From contig NZ_CP109599.1 in the NCBI RefSeq assembly GCF_036231945.1, forward strand, positions 434,001-498,000: 64,000 bases of DNA. Reading direction: 5' to 3'. Shown here piece by piece: positions 8,274 through 17,368 of the stretch. Source of the DNA: Streptomyces sp. NBC_01429. Lineage in GTDB: Bacteria; Actinomycetota; Actinomycetes; Streptomycetales; Streptomycetaceae. The notes beneath the pieces were generated by a model. That model was given only the letters and a program-made list of their open reading frames with translations. It had not been told where the DNA came from and ran no database searches. Every line of letters begins with the position of its first letter. Position 1 is the first letter of the stretch. Made by a program: the position numbers and the translations under genes.

Positions 8274-8307
8274 GGGGTGGGCAGGCGCCGGTCGGCCTGC
8301 CCACCCC
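8274..8307. terminator. Bidirectional terminator hairpin
   Basis: A perfect 13-base stem GGGGTGGGCAGGC / GCCTGCCCACCCC with an 8-base loop lies between the convergent dehydratase (stop 8183) and dehydrogenase (stop 8329) genes. There is no T-run, as is common in Streptomyces terminators. Confidence 0.8.
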
Positions 8308-8328
8308 GGGTGCTCGTGAGCCCGTGAC

Positions 8329-9363
8329 TCAGAGCGTGATCATGACCTTGAGAGCTTCGCGCCGGTCCATCGCCCGGTAGCCCTCCGGTGTCTCCGCCAG
8401 GGAGACGGTGCGGTCGAAGACGCGGCCCGGCTCGACGGTGCCGTTCAGGACGGCGGGCAGCAGTTCGTCGATGTAGGCGCGCACCGGGGCCGGTCCGCCG
8501 GTGAGCGTGACGTTCGGGCCGAACAGGCTGCCGAAGCCGACCGGGGCCTCCTCGTACTGCGGGACGCCGACCCGGCTGATCACACCGCCCGCACGGACCG
8601 CGCCGACGGCCATCTCGTAGGCCGGCAGATGGCCGACGGCCTCCAGTACGGCGCGGGTGCCCTGGCCGCCGGTCAGCTCGCGGACCTTGGCGATGCCCTC
8701 CTCGCCGCGCTCGGCGACGACATCGGTGGCACCGAAGAAGCGGCCCAGATCGGTGCGGTCCTTGTGCCGCCCCATGAGAATGATCCGCTCGGCGCCGAGC
8801 TGCCTGGCCGAGAGGACCGCGAGCAGACCGACGGCGCCGTCACCGATGACGGTGACGCTGTCGCCCTGCCGGACGCGGGCCTGACGGGCCGCGTGATAGC
8901 CGGTGCCGTAGACGTCGGCCAGGGTCAGCAGCGACGGCAGCAGCGCGGAGTCGACGTCCTTGGGGAGCTTGACCAGCGTGCCCTGCGCCTGCGGGACGCG
9001 GACGGCCTCGGCCTGGGCGCCACCGACACCGGCGGCGAAGAAGCCGCCGTTCGGGCAGGAGGTCTGCAGGCCCTCGCGGCAGTACTCACAGGTGTTGTCG
9101 GCGAAGGCGAACGGGGAGACCACCAGGTCGCCACGGCTGAGGCCGGACACCTCCGAGCCGAGTTCCTCGACGACGCCGATGAACTCGTGGCCCATCGGGG
9201 CGGGCCCGTCCGCGGCGGACAGGCTGTGGTACGGGTGCAGGTCGCTACCGCAGACGCAGGAGCGTACGACGCGTACGACCGCGTCGGTGGGCTGCTCGAC
9301 GACCGGGTCCGGGGCATCCTGGACGCGCACGTCGCCCGCTTGGTGCATGAACGTTGCCCGCAT
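8329..9363 (-). CDS. Zinc-dependent alcohol dehydrogenase (MDR family)
   Basis: 344 residues. RSCVCGSDLHPYH and GHEFIGVVEELG carry catalytic zinc ligands. CEYCREGLQTSCPNGG supplies the structural-zinc cysteines, although one Cys of the usual four is displaced. GDGAVGLLAV is the NAD(P) fingerprint. It ends MDRREALKVMITL, as many actinobacterial zinc-binding dehydrogenases do. The cupin gene is 68 bases upstream and the decarboxylase-like pseudogene beyond it; these three genes commonly travel together in Streptomyces, and the set looks like detoxification or aromatic side-chain metabolism. Substrate unknown. Confidence 0.85.
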   Translation of the reverse strand: MRATFMHQAGDVRVQDAPDPVVEQPTDAVVRVVRSCVCGSDLHPYHSLSAADGPAPMGHEFIGVVEELGSEVSGLSRGDLVVSPFAFADNTCEYCREGLQTSCPNGGFFAAGVGGAQAEAVRVPQAQGTLVKLPKDVDSALLPSLLTLADVYGTGYHAARQARVRQGDSVTVIGDGAVGLLAVLSARQLGAERIILMGRHKDRTDLGRFFGATDVVAERGEEGIAKVRELTGGQGTRAVLEAVGHLPAYEMAVGAVRAGGVISRVGVPQYEEAPVGFGSLFGPNVTLTGGPAPVRAYIDELLPAVLNGTVEPGRVFDRTVSLAETPEGYRAMDRREALKVMITL

Positions 9364-9431
9364 GGGGAGATCTCGCTTTCTGAATGATCAAGAGAATGGT
9401 TCCTGCCCGTGGCGGCGATCCGGCCCGGAGG

Positions 9432-9845
9432 TCAGTGGCTCCGGGTCCGGGGGCCGCCGTACTCGCCGGCGGTGACCTTCTCCAGCCAGGTGGTCTCCGG
9501 CCGGTCGTCACCCGGGCCCTCCCACAGGGCCAGATGCTGCATGAAGCGCTCCGGCGTCGCGCCGTGCCAGTGCTCCTCGCCGGGCGGGCAGGTCACCGTC
9601 TCGCCCGGACGGGCCTCGAAGACCGTGCCGTCCCGGGTGCCGATCAGCGCGACTCCCTCGACGACGTGCAGGGTCTGCCCCACGGCGTGGTGGTGCCACG
9701 CGGTGTGCGCGCCCGGGGAGAACCGCACCATATTGGCGCGTATCCGGGAGGGCTCCTGGCCGGCGTGGATCACGTCGAACCACACGTCCCCCGTGAACCA
9801 TTCCTCGGGGGCCTTCGTGGTGGGCCCCTGCTTGACGAACTCCAT
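9432..9845 (-). CDS. Cupin-domain protein
   Basis: 137 residues forming a single small cupin barrel. Motif 1 is GAHTAWHHHAVGQTLHVVEG (His and Glu metal ligands) and motif 2 PGETVTCPPGEEHWHGA. This arrangement is typical of stand-alone cupins found beside carboxymuconolactone-decarboxylase-like genes. It may bind a metal and act as an isomerase, dioxygenase or sensor; no specific reaction can be assigned. It sits between the Zn-dehydrogenase and the broken decarboxylase gene on the same strand, with a GAAAGAAGA ribosome site upstream. Confidence 0.87.
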   Translation of the reverse strand: MEFVKQGPTTKAPEEWFTGDVWFDVIHAGQEPSRIRANMVRFSPGAHTAWHHHAVGQTLHVVEGVALIGTRDGTVFEARPGETVTCPPGEEHWHGATPERFMQHLALWEGPGDDRPETTWLEKVTAGEYGGPRTRSH

Positions 9846-9899
9846 CGGTGTCTTCTTCTTTCAGGTGCGGGTGACGTCTCCGTGGCCCGGGAGCGGGCT

Positions 9900-10256
9900 T
9901 CAGCGCGCGGCCGCTTCCGTGGCCGCGTGGGTGGTGTCCGTGGTTCCGATGATGTCCTTCAGCAGGCCGAGGGCACTCATGGAATTGGGCCAGCCGGCCT
10001 AGAACGCCAGGTCGGTCAGTGCCTCGACGGGTTCCTCGCGACTGAGCCCGTTGTCCATCGCCGGTCGCAGATGAAAACCGAGCTGCTCGGTGCGGTACGG
10101 CGCCGCCGGCGTCGTCACGGTGATCAGGCTGCGGTCCCGGGGCGAAAGCTCCGGTCGCTCCCACACGTCCCCGAACAGAACCCCGTCCGTGAGTTCCACC
10201 ATTTTCGGCGCAAGATCACCGAGCGCCTTCTGAGCCGCGGATCCATTTTCCGGCAC
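9900..10256 (-). pseudogene. Carboxymuconolactone decarboxylase-like gene with in-frame TAG
   Basis: From GTG 10256 (GAGAGG 9 bases upstream) the frame encodes VPENGSAAQKALGDLAPK and a normal CMD-family domain through EALTDLAF. It then meets TAG at 9999-10001 and continues without frame change as AGWPNSMSALGLLKDI to a TGA at 9900. The family motif here is normally FYAGWPN, so the TAG replaces the Tyr codon by a single base change. The last about 33 residues, including part of the conserved motif, would be lost. Also missing is the Cys-x-x-Cys seen in redox-active members. A sequencing error is the alternative explanation. Confidence 0.82.
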
Positions 10257-10398
10257 GACGGCATTCCTCTCACATCTCACCGGCGCCGAGAACGCTGCCG
10301 GGACGAATTCCGGGGATAAAACTCTCGCACCGTGACGCGACAGCGAAAGCTGCGGCCCACGCCTCCTGCCGCACCATGTTCTCGCCCATACTGGGGCG

Positions 10399-10599
10399 AT
10401 GGAGACCATGGTGTTCATGACGCTTCCCGGACTGGTCATCGCGCTGACCATGGTGGCCTTCGTCGATCAGCTCCTGCTGCGCGCCGGGCAGTCGGCGCTG
10501 CTGCTCCGTGACGACGAGGAGGACGGCGCCCCGCCGCACCGGACCACGGTGGATCTGGACGGCGGTACGGCGGTCATACGGATGCCGAGCACACCTTAG
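10399..10599 (+). CDS. Small membrane protein (DUF6191-like)
   Basis: 66 residues: METMVFMTLPGLVIALTMVA forms one hydrophobic helix, followed by VDQLLLRAG and a charged tail with DDEEDGAPP. The layout resembles small single-helix Streptomyces proteins of the DUF6191 type; I am not certain of that assignment. The ATG at 10399 is one of three closely spaced candidates (10399, 10408, 10417). Its stop codon overlaps the stop of the convergent secreted-protein gene in the tetranucleotide TTAG (10596-10599). No function known. Confidence 0.6.
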   Translation: METMVFMTLPGLVIALTMVAFVDQLLLRAGQSALLLRDDEEDGAPPHRTTVDLDGGTAVIRMPSTP

Positions 10600-12104
10600 G
10601 GCGCTTGCCCGGGAAGTCCCGCCCGGCGCCGGTACAGGGTCGCCAGTACCACCGCCGCCACCACCGCCACCGCGCCGCCCACCGCCCATACGGTGGGGTT
10701 CCGGTAGAACGGGGCGGGCGACGCGTCGAGCGGGATGACGGCGGTGTCGTTTCCGGGGGTGCGGTCGTAGGGGTTGTACGTGCGGATGGTGCCCCGCGCG
10801 CCGGGGACCTGCCGGTCGATCCGGATGTGGAAGTCGATGGCGGTCGTCCCTCCTTCGTGGCGCGCCTCGTGGAAGTTGTCGTAGCCGATGTCGCAGACGA
10901 ACGCCCCGCCGGGCTTCTTCGGCCGCTCGCACGCCCATGTGCCGCCCGAGTCCTCGAAGGTGTACGGGATGGAGGTGACGGTGGTGCCCTCCGGCGGAAC
11001 CACCTCGAAGCCGCCCATCACGTCGGGGTCCATCCCCGCGATGCTCCTGAGCCGGCCGGGGCCGTGGTCGCGCAGTCCGAGCCGTACCTTCACCGTGTCA
11101 CCGACCCGGCCCCGGACGGTTGCCGTGAGCGCCTCGTAGTCGGCCTGCACGGTGGTCTCGACGTGGACTTCGCTGCTGCCGTTCGTGAGGCCGCGGCCGG
11201 CCGTTTCGGTCAGCGACAGCGGGGCGCCCGTGCCGCGCACGGTGAGGTCGCCGGGCTTGCGGGGTTCGGACGACCAGCTGTACGACAGTGTGCCCGTCAG
11301 CTTCCCGGCGTCGGCCGCGTAACCGATCGGGGAACCGGTGCGGTAGGCGGTGCCCGGTGCGGCCTTCGTGGCGAACACACACCACGCCGAGGTGAAGGCG
11401 GTGTCGAAGTAGCAGTTGCCGGGGCGCGACGTCAGCACACCGTCCCGCGCCGTGAGGCGCAGGGCGACGCCCCGTTCCGCGGTGAACCGGCTGTGGTTGG
11501 CGAACCTGGGCGACAGCGGTACCGGCTTCCCCGGTGCCACGCCCTTGACGGTCTTCTCGTCCTTGGGCGTGTGCAGCGTGGGACCGTCCACGGTCATCCG
11601 GGTGGTGCCGGTGACCGGGGCCGCGTTGTCGGCGGTGACGGTGTACGTCACCGTGCCGCTGTCGCCCGGCTCGACGCCGTCCGCACCGTGCAGGGTGAAG
11701 GGCGCGTTGGACTCCCCGTCCCCGTTCCGCACGTCGCCGTACGCGCAGGTGAACACCGGTCCCTCGCCGGTGCAGTTCCCGTGGCCGCCCTTTCCGGCCC
11801 GGGCGACGCCCGCCAGCCCCGACGCGTCCACGACGACGTGGACATTACGGGCCGGGCCGTTGCCGCTGGGCTCGACGGCGACGGGCACGACGAAGTCGCT
11901 GTTCGTGGCCCCGGCGCCCTCGTCCGCGTGGTACATGGAGAAGACCGCCGGGGCTTCGAGCCGTAGCGCGACCTCGCGGGAGCCGTCGGCCACCGCGGGC
12001 GCGGAGGCGGTGGCGAGGACGGCGGCGAGACTCGCCGCCAGCGCGGCCGGACGCCCGGCGCCCCGTACTCGTACCCGTATCCGTGTGCGTATCCGTCGGA
12101 GCAT
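10596..12104 (-). CDS. Secreted, C-terminally membrane-anchored protein of unknown function
   Basis: About 502 residues from ATG 12104. An Arg-rich n-region (RRIRTRIRVRVR) and the hydrophobic core AALAASLAAVLATASAPAVA form a Sec signal peptide. The body has beta-rich repeated segments (DSGTVTYTVTADN, GDTVKVRLGLRDHGPG) typical of DUF11/Ig-like surface proteins, with paired cysteines. A C-terminal helix (VWAVGGAVAVVAAVVLATLY) followed by RRR anchors it in the membrane facing out. ATG 12104 was chosen because it directly precedes the signal peptide; ATG 12140 would add 12 residues. It is probably a cell-surface protein with no enzymatic motif. Confidence 0.75.
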   Translation of the reverse strand: MLRRIRTRIRVRVRGAGRPAALAASLAAVLATASAPAVADGSREVALRLEAPAVFSMYHADEGAGATNSDFVVPVAVEPSGNGPARNVHVVVDASGLAGVARAGKGGHGNCTGEGPVFTCAYGDVRNGDGESNAPFTLHGADGVEPGDSGTVTYTVTADNAAPVTGTTRMTVDGPTLHTPKDEKTVKGVAPGKPVPLSPRFANHSRFTAERGVALRLTARDGVLTSRPGNCYFDTAFTSAWCVFATKAAPGTAYRTGSPIGYAADAGKLTGTLSYSWSSEPRKPGDLTVRGTGAPLSLTETAGRGLTNGSSEVHVETTVQADYEALTATVRGRVGDTVKVRLGLRDHGPGRLRSIAGMDPDVMGGFEVVPPEGTTVTSIPYTFEDSGGTWACERPKKPGGAFVCDIGYDNFHEARHEGGTTAIDFHIRIDRQVPGARGTIRTYNPYDRTPGNDTAVIPLDASPAPFYRNPTVWAVGGAVAVVAAVVLATLYRRRAGLPGQAP

Positions 12105-12209
12105 GCGCCCTATGTCAGCAGGCGACGACCGCCATGACAAACAGACCGGGTGCCGGGCGCCCGCACCGCCTTCCCGCGGGTGCGGGCGCCCGGCCTCCCG
12201 GTCCGGGTC

Positions 12210-13343
12210 TCACCTGCGTTGCCACTCCCGCGCCAGCAGTTCGTAGGAACGCACCCGGTCGGCGTGGCCGTGGGTGATGGTGGTGACGAGCAACTCATCG
12301 GCCCCGGTGGCTTCCTGGAGCTGTTCGAGCTGGTCGGCCACGTGTCCCGGCGTTCCGACGAACTGGGTGTCGACGCGGTCAGCGACCAGCTCGCGGTCCT
12401 CCTCGGTCCAGACGCGGGCACGGGCCTGTTCGGGCGTGGGGAACTCGATGGCGCCCTCGGCGGTACGGATGCTGCGGACCCAGGGACCGTAGCCGGTGGC
12501 GAGTTCGCGTGCGGTCTCGTCGTCCTCGGCGACGACGACATCGGCGGAGACGCTGACGTACGGCTTGTCGAGTACCTCGGAGGGCTCGAACGCGGCGCGG
12601 TAGCCCTCGGCCGCCTCCAGTACGGTGGCCGGGCTGACGTGGTAGTTCGCGGCGAAGCGCAGACCGTTGCGGCCCGCGACCTCGGCGCTCTGTCCGCCGC
12701 TGCTGCCCAGGATCCACACCTGCACGTCGGCGCCCTCGCCGGGTACGACATGTGCCTCGATACCGTCCGCGGAACGGTACGTACCCCGCAGCAGGGCGAG
12801 GATGTCGGCTATCTGCTCGCCGTAGTCCTGTGGCCGGGCGTCCGGTTGGTGGAGCAGCTGTTGCTGGAGCGCGATCCGGGGTGAGCCGAGCAGCCGCTCG
12901 AAGGAGAACCTCGGCGGGATCCTCAGCCCGTTGGGGGCCCGTCCGTCGACGACGGGAATCGTGGCCGGCGCGGACGGCTCCTTCCCCGTGGGCCCGGTGG
13001 GGCGGCCTCCCGAGCGGCCGAGGCCCAGGTCGAGCCGTCCCGGGTGCAGGGCGTCGATCAGGCCGAACTCCTCCACGGTGGACAGGGCGGTGCGATGGCC
13101 GAGTTGCGCGGCCCCGGAGCCGAGCCTGATCGTCGAGGTCGCCGAGGCGGTCAGGGCCAGCACCACGGCCGGCGAGGTGCCGGCCACACCGGGGTTGAGG
13201 TGGTGTTCGGCGATCCAGTAGCGGGTGTAGCCGCACCGTTCCGCCTGCTGGGCCAGGTCGATGGTGTTGCGCAGCGCCTCGGTGGCGTTGGAACCGGACG
13301 AGATCGGGACGAGGTCGAGGACCCCGAGGGGGATGCGGGACAC
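12210..13343 (-). CDS. LLM-class flavin-dependent oxidoreductase (MsnO8-like)
   Basis: 377 residues from GTG 13343 with GAGGAG 11 bases upstream, overlapping the previous gene's stop region. [41 protein letters not shown] and [18 protein letters not shown] are characteristic of bacterial luciferase-like monooxygenases of the MsnO8 subgroup. These enzymes use reduced FMN and O2. It is the last of four LLM genes, and its role within that set is unknown. It could desulfonate or oxidise a sulfur compound, in view of the operon's sulfur-type leader. Confidence 0.86.
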   Translation of the reverse strand: MSRIPLGVLDLVPISSGSNATEALRNTIDLAQQAERCGYTRYWIAEHHLNPGVAGTSPAVVLALTASATSTIRLGSGAAQLGHRTALSTVEEFGLIDALHPGRLDLGLGRSGGRPTGPTGKEPSAPATIPVVDGRAPNGLRIPPRFSFERLLGSPRIALQQQLLHQPDARPQDYGEQIADILALLRGTYRSADGIEAHVVPGEGADVQVWILGSSGGQSAEVAGRNGLRFAANYHVSPATVLEAAEGYRAAFEPSEVLDKPYVSVSADVVVAEDDETARELATGYGPWVRSIRTAEGAIEFPTPEQARARVWTEEDRELVADRVDTQFVGTPGHVADQLEQLQEATGADELLVTTITHGHADRVRSYELLAREWQRR

Positions 13344-13357
13344 GGTCGGGGTTCTCC

Positions 13358-14512
13358 TCAGTGGTCGGGGGCAGGGGTGGGGAGCGCGGGTGCGGGCCCG
13401 GCCGGGGCGTCGGCCGGGGTTCCGGCCGCGGCTTCGACGGCGCCGTCCTCGCGCTCGGCGAGCACCGGGCCCCAGGCGAAGGGCGGGTCGGGGATCTCCC
13501 GTCGCAGTACGGGGGCGATGTCGGACTGGAAGAGTTCGAGGGCGTCGCGGTGCTGGGTGTCGGTGAGCCCGCCGGCGTCGGCGTGCAGGTGCAGCACGGT
13601 GTGCCCGAACCGCTCGTGGTAGCGGTGCACCTTCTCGATCACCTGCTGGGGGCTGCCGATCAGCGCCGAGCTCCGCTCGATGAAGTCCTCCAGAGTCGGG
13701 AACACCGGGTCGACGCCCAGCCGCTTCTGGAAGGCGAGATAGCCCTCGAACACCGGGCGGTAGTGGGCGATCGCCTCCTGGGAGGTGCGTGCCGCGTAGT
13801 AGCCCGCCGAACCCGCCCCGACGGCGATGCGCGCCGGGTCGTGCCCGTAGTGCTCCCAGCGCTCGCGGTAGTAACGGATCAACTCGGCGTACGGCTCTAT
13901 GGTGTTGGTGACGTTCGCGGAGAACAGCGGGTCGCCGTGGCGGGCGGCCAGGTCGACCGACTCCTTGCTGGTGGCGCTGCCGTGCCAGACCCTGATGGGC
14001 TGCTGGAGCGGTCTCGGCCACACCTCCGCGTCCTTGAGCCCGGGGCGGAAACGCGTGGCGGCCGTCACCTTGTCCTGCCGCCAGATCTGTCGGAACACCT
14101 CGTAGCTCTCGGCGTTGCGCTCCCACTGGTCCTCGGGCGTGACGTGGAACAGCTCACGCTGGGCGGCGCCGTTGCCCTTGCCGATGATCAACTCCAGTCG
14201 GCCGCCGGACAGCTGGTCCAGGGTCGCGTAGTCCTCGTAGGCGCGCACCGGGTCCAGCAGACTGAGTGTGGTAACCGCGGTGAACAGCCGGATCCGGGAG
14301 GTGAGCGCGGCGATATGGCTGAGCACGACCGGCGGCGAGGAGGAGATGAACGGCCGCTCGTGCCGCTCCCCCACACCGAAGCCGTCGAACCCCAGCTGCT
14401 CGGCGAGCAGCGCGTTGTCCAGGACCTCGCGGAAGCGCTCGCCGGTCGGCTTGCGCACACCGGTCACCGGGTGCGGGGCGTGCGCGATCAGGGTGATGGC
14501 GAGGAACTTCAC
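13358..14512 (-). CDS. LLM-class flavin-dependent monooxygenase
   Basis: 384 residues from GTG 14512, which overlaps the upstream gene's stop as GTGA. Motifs: [60 protein letters not shown]. These match the alkanal/luciferase-like fold with an FMNH2 site. The C-terminal about 25 residues are an Ala/Pro-rich tail ([16 protein letters not shown]) outside the barrel. Coupled translation suggests it functions with the NtaA/DszA-like enzyme encoded just upstream. Confidence 0.86.
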   Translation of the reverse strand: MKFLAITLIAHAPHPVTGVRKPTGERFREVLDNALLAEQLGFDGFGVGERHERPFISSSPPVVLSHIAALTSRIRLFTAVTTLSLLDPVRAYEDYATLDQLSGGRLELIIGKGNGAAQRELFHVTPEDQWERNAESYEVFRQIWRQDKVTAATRFRPGLKDAEVWPRPLQQPIRVWHGSATSKESVDLAARHGDPLFSANVTNTIEPYAELIRYYRERWEHYGHDPARIAVGAGSAGYYAARTSQEAIAHYRPVFEGYLAFQKRLGVDPVFPTLEDFIERSSALIGSPQQVIEKVHRYHERFGHTVLHLHADAGGLTDTQHRDALELFQSDIAPVLRREIPDPPFAWGPVLAEREDGAVEAAAGTPADAPAGPAPALPTPAPDH

Positions 14513-15885
14513 GAGGCGGCCCGCTCGCCCGTCGCCTCGGCGTCGGGGTGGGCCAGGCCGAGGTGGTCGCGCAGGGTCGTGCCCTCGTACTCCGTACGGA
14601 ACACACCGCGCTCCTGGAGCAGCGGGACCACGGTGTCGGCGAAGACGTCCAGTCCGCCGGGGGTGATGTGCGGGACGAGGATGAAGCCGTCGCTGACATC
14701 GGCCTGGACGAAGTCGTTGACGGCCCGGGCGACCGTGGCCGGGGCGCCGACGAATGCCTGCCGGCTGCCGGTCTCGATGACCAGGTCCCGGATCGACCAG
14801 TTGTTGGCGGCGGCGCGCTCCCGCCACTCGCGGGCGGTGGCCAGCGGGTCGCGGTACATCCGTACCTGGGCGCGGCCGCGGGCGATGCTGTGCCGGCCGA
14901 GGTCCGGGTCGATGTCGGGGAGCGGGCCGTCCGGGTCGTATCCGGAGAGGTCGCGGTTCCAGACGAACTCCAGGTGTTTGATCGCCGTGGCACCGCTGAC
15001 CTGCTGCCCGCGTATCTCGCGGGCCGCCTCCTGGGCCTCGGCGTCCGTGTCGCCGAGGACGAAGGTCGCGGCGGGCAGGATCAGCAGCTGGTCGTGGGCG
15101 CGGCCGTGGCGCGCCAGGCGGTTCTTGACGTCCGTGTAGAACGCCTGGCCCTCCGTGAGCGTGCTGTACCGGCTGAAGATCGCGTCGGCGCCGGCGGCGG
15201 CGAACTCCCTTCCTTCCTCGGAGTCGCCGGCCTGGAAGATCACGGGGCGGCCCTGCGGGCTGCGCGGGACGTTGAACTGCCCCTCGATGTCGAAGTGCTG
15301 CCCCTTGTGCACGAAGGCTCCGGCGCGGGCGTCCCGGAGGAAGGCGCCGGTCCCCGGGTCGGAGACGATCTCGTCGCCGCGCCACGAGTCGAACAGCTCG
15401 TTCGCGGTGGACAGGAACTCCTGGGCGCGGGAGTAGCGCTCCTCCTGCGGGAGGTAGCCGCCGCGGCGGAAGTTCTCGCCGGTGAAGGCGTCCCAGGAGG
15501 TGACGACGTTCCAGGCGGCGCGGCCGTCCGAGAGGTGGTCGAGGCTGGCGAACTGGCGGGCCACCTCGTAGGGCTCGTTGAAGGTGGAGTTGATGGTGCC
15601 GGCCAGGCCGAGGCGTTCGGTCACGGCGGCGAGGGCGGACAGCACGGTGAAGGTGTCGGGGCGGCCGACCACGTCCAAGTCGTATATCTTTCCGCCCTGT
15701 TCGCGAAGGCGCAGCCCTTCGGCGAGGAACAGGAAGTCGAATTTGGCGCGTTCGGCGGTCTTCGCGAAGTGCGCGAAGGAGCTGAACTCGATGTGGCTGC
15801 CGGCCTCGGGGTCGCTCCACACGGTGGTGTTGTTGACGCCGGGGAAGTGGGCCGCGAGATGTATCTGCTTGAGCGGCTTGCTCAT
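14509..15885 (-). CDS. NtaA/SnaA/DszA-family FMN-dependent monooxygenase
   Basis: 458 residues, the usual size for the family. QIHLAAHFPGVNNTTVWSDP at the N-terminus, TINSTFNEPYEVARQFASLD, SDGRAAWNVVTSW and PVIFQAGDSEEGREFAA are signature segments of the family that includes nitrilotriacetate monooxygenase, pristinamycin synthase subunit A and dibenzothiophene-sulfone monooxygenase. Members need a separate flavin reductase, and none is encoded nearby. The start lies 19 bases after the first LLM gene. Under a SAM riboswitch a sulfur-scavenging role (cleaving C-S bonds of organosulfur compounds) is the most economical reading, but is inferred. Confidence 0.9.
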   Translation of the reverse strand: MSKPLKQIHLAAHFPGVNNTTVWSDPEAGSHIEFSSFAHFAKTAERAKFDFLFLAEGLRLREQGGKIYDLDVVGRPDTFTVLSALAAVTERLGLAGTINSTFNEPYEVARQFASLDHLSDGRAAWNVVTSWDAFTGENFRRGGYLPQEERYSRAQEFLSTANELFDSWRGDEIVSDPGTGAFLRDARAGAFVHKGQHFDIEGQFNVPRSPQGRPVIFQAGDSEEGREFAAAGADAIFSRYSTLTEGQAFYTDVKNRLARHGRAHDQLLILPAATFVLGDTDAEAQEAAREIRGQQVSGATAIKHLEFVWNRDLSGYDPDGPLPDIDPDLGRHSIARGRAQVRMYRDPLATAREWRERAAANNWSIRDLVIETGSRQAFVGAPATVARAVNDFVQADVSDGFILVPHITPGGLDVFADTVVPLLQERGVFRTEYEGTTLRDHLGLAHPDAEATGERAAS

Positions 15886-15904
15886 GATCGGTGTTCCCTC
15901 CGGC

Positions 15905-17131
15905 TCAGGCGGTGGCGTAGCGGTTGGCGGGGCGGGGCAGTCCGAGCAGCCCGCGCAGGGTGACGGCTTCGTAGGTGTGCCGGAAGGCGTCGCGGCGCCG
16001 CAGTTCGGGCACCAGACCGCGGGTGATCGCCGGCAGGTCGTGGGCGATCACGGCGGGGCGCAGCCGGAAGCCGGAGAGTCCGGCGCGCTGCCATTCCAGG
16101 AGCAGGTCGGCCAGTTGTGCCGGTGTGCCCGTGAACACCTTCGCGTCGCTGGTGAAGGGCTGTCCCGCGAGACCGTCCAGCCGGTCCCGGCGGGCCGCCG
16201 CCGCGGCGGGGTCGTCGTCGAGGAAGACCACCAGATCGCCGAAGATGTGCAGGGGCTCCTCGGCCCGTGCCGTCCCGGCCCGTTCGGTACGTATCTCGTC
16301 GACGATGCCGCGGGCCTGGCCGGCGTCGTGCGGGGTGACGTAGCCGAGGTCGGTGGAGCCCGCGATCAGCCGGTACGGCACACTCTCGTGTCCCAGCGCG
16401 GTGACGAGGGGCTGGCCCTGCGGCGGGCGGGGGGTGATGGAGGGGCCCTTGACGCTGAAGTGCCGCCCCTCGAAGTCGATGTAGTGGAGCTTGTCGCGGT
16501 CGATGAAGCGGCCGGTGGGGACGGACCTGATCTCGGCGTCGTCCTCCCAGCTGTCCCAGAGGCGGCGCACCACCTCGACGTAGTCGGCGGCCTCGTCGAA
16601 GAGTTCGGCGATCGCTTCCCGCGCCCGCGGTGTGTACGTCCCGCCGAAGCGGATGGGCGGGATCGTGCGGCGGCCGAAGTGCGCCGCCTCGTTCTGCCGC
16701 CCCGACACCTGGACCCGCAGGCCCGCGCGGCCGGAGCTCACATAGTCCAGGGTGGCGATCGCCTTGGAGAGGTGGAACGGCTCGGTGTGCGTGGCGACCA
16801 CGGTCGGTACGATCCCGATGTGCCGGGTCAGCGGGGCGACGCGCGCGGCGATGAGTACCGCGTCCAGCCGCCCGCGCACCTGGTCGGTGCGCCCGTCGGG
16901 TTCCGTGAGGTCCGAGGACTGGAGTCCGAGTCCGTCCTCGATCGTCACGAAGTCGAGCAGGCCGCGCTCGGCCTCGGCGATGAGGTCGGCCCAGTAGGCG
17001 GCGGTGAACAGGTCCCGGGACCGGGCTCCCGGCTCGCGCCAGGCGGCCGGGTGCCATCCCGCGCCGTCGAGGGCGACGGCGAGGTGGAGCGCGGAGGACG
17101 GGGAAAAGGGCAGCGAAGAAGACGAGGACAC
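15905..17131 (-). CDS. LLM-class FMN-dependent monooxygenase, first gene of the sulfur-type operon
   Basis: 408 residues from GTG 17131 with AGGAAGG 10 bases upstream. LHLAVALDGAGWHP, FVTIEDGLGLQ, IGIVPTVVATHTEPFHLSKA, ATLDYVSSGRAGLRVQVS and GYVTPHDAGQARG identify a luciferase-like monooxygenase related to alkanesulfonate/xenobiotic monooxygenases. A Ser-rich start (MSSSSSLPFSPSS) precedes the barrel. It follows the SAM-IV riboswitch and Cys leader peptide, so its expression should fall when sulfur is ample. Confidence 0.87.
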   Translation of the reverse strand: MSSSSSLPFSPSSALHLAVALDGAGWHPAAWREPGARSRDLFTAAYWADLIAEAERGLLDFVTIEDGLGLQSSDLTEPDGRTDQVRGRLDAVLIAARVAPLTRHIGIVPTVVATHTEPFHLSKAIATLDYVSSGRAGLRVQVSGRQNEAAHFGRRTIPPIRFGGTYTPRAREAIAELFDEAADYVEVVRRLWDSWEDDAEIRSVPTGRFIDRDKLHYIDFEGRHFSVKGPSITPRPPQGQPLVTALGHESVPYRLIAGSTDLGYVTPHDAGQARGIVDEIRTERAGTARAEEPLHIFGDLVVFLDDDPAAAAARRDRLDGLAGQPFTSDAKVFTGTPAQLADLLLEWQRAGLSGFRLRPAVIAHDLPAITRGLVPELRRRDAFRHTYEAVTLRGLLGLPRPANRYATA

Positions 17132-17205
17132 GGAAGTGTGCCTTCCTGATCGACCGTGGGAGAGCGCCGTCCCTCATCGGGAGGGGCGGGTGGCGGCGAA
17201 ACAGG

Positions 17206-17325
17206 TCAGGAACAACAGAGCGCGCCGGCCACACGCTGGAGGTCGATATGGGGCCGGGAGTAAAGGTGCACGCGACGTCGCGGGGCCAGGACCCTGGCGG
17301 GCAGCGGGGCGATGGGTGACACCAT
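17206..17325 (-). CDS. Cys-Cys leader peptide (putative sulfur attenuation uORF)
   Basis: The peptide ends HLYSRPHIDLQRVAGALCCS-stop. The RPHIDLQRVAGALC core is the known putative leader peptide seen before sulfur-assimilation genes in Streptomyces. ATG 17325, preceded by GGAGG at 5-base spacing, gives 39 residues; an internal GTG at 17271 would give 21. Two adjacent Cys codons lie just before the stop, fitting ribosome stalling when cysteinyl-tRNA is scarce. Its stop is 75 bases ahead of the first LLM gene. In between, CCTCCC and GAGGG can pair into a hairpin that could respond to the stall. Confidence 0.8.
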   Translation of the reverse strand: MVSPIAPLPARVLAPRRRVHLYSRPHIDLQRVAGALCCS

Positions 17326-17368
17326 GTCCGCCTCCGCCCCTTCCGTCTCCGGCGGGCCCCAGGGCCTC

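Noticed and set aside
12210..14126. 638-residue frame that would fuse extra sequence to the MsnO8-like protein
   Set aside because: The N-terminal 260 residues are Arg/Gly/Pro noise antisense in character and overlap the upstream LLM gene; GTG 13343 with a good ribosome site is the real start.
13358..15820. 820-residue frame joining two LLM proteins
   Set aside because: The first half is a shadow of the NtaA/DszA-like gene in another frame; the real gene begins at GTG 14512 with GTGA coupling.
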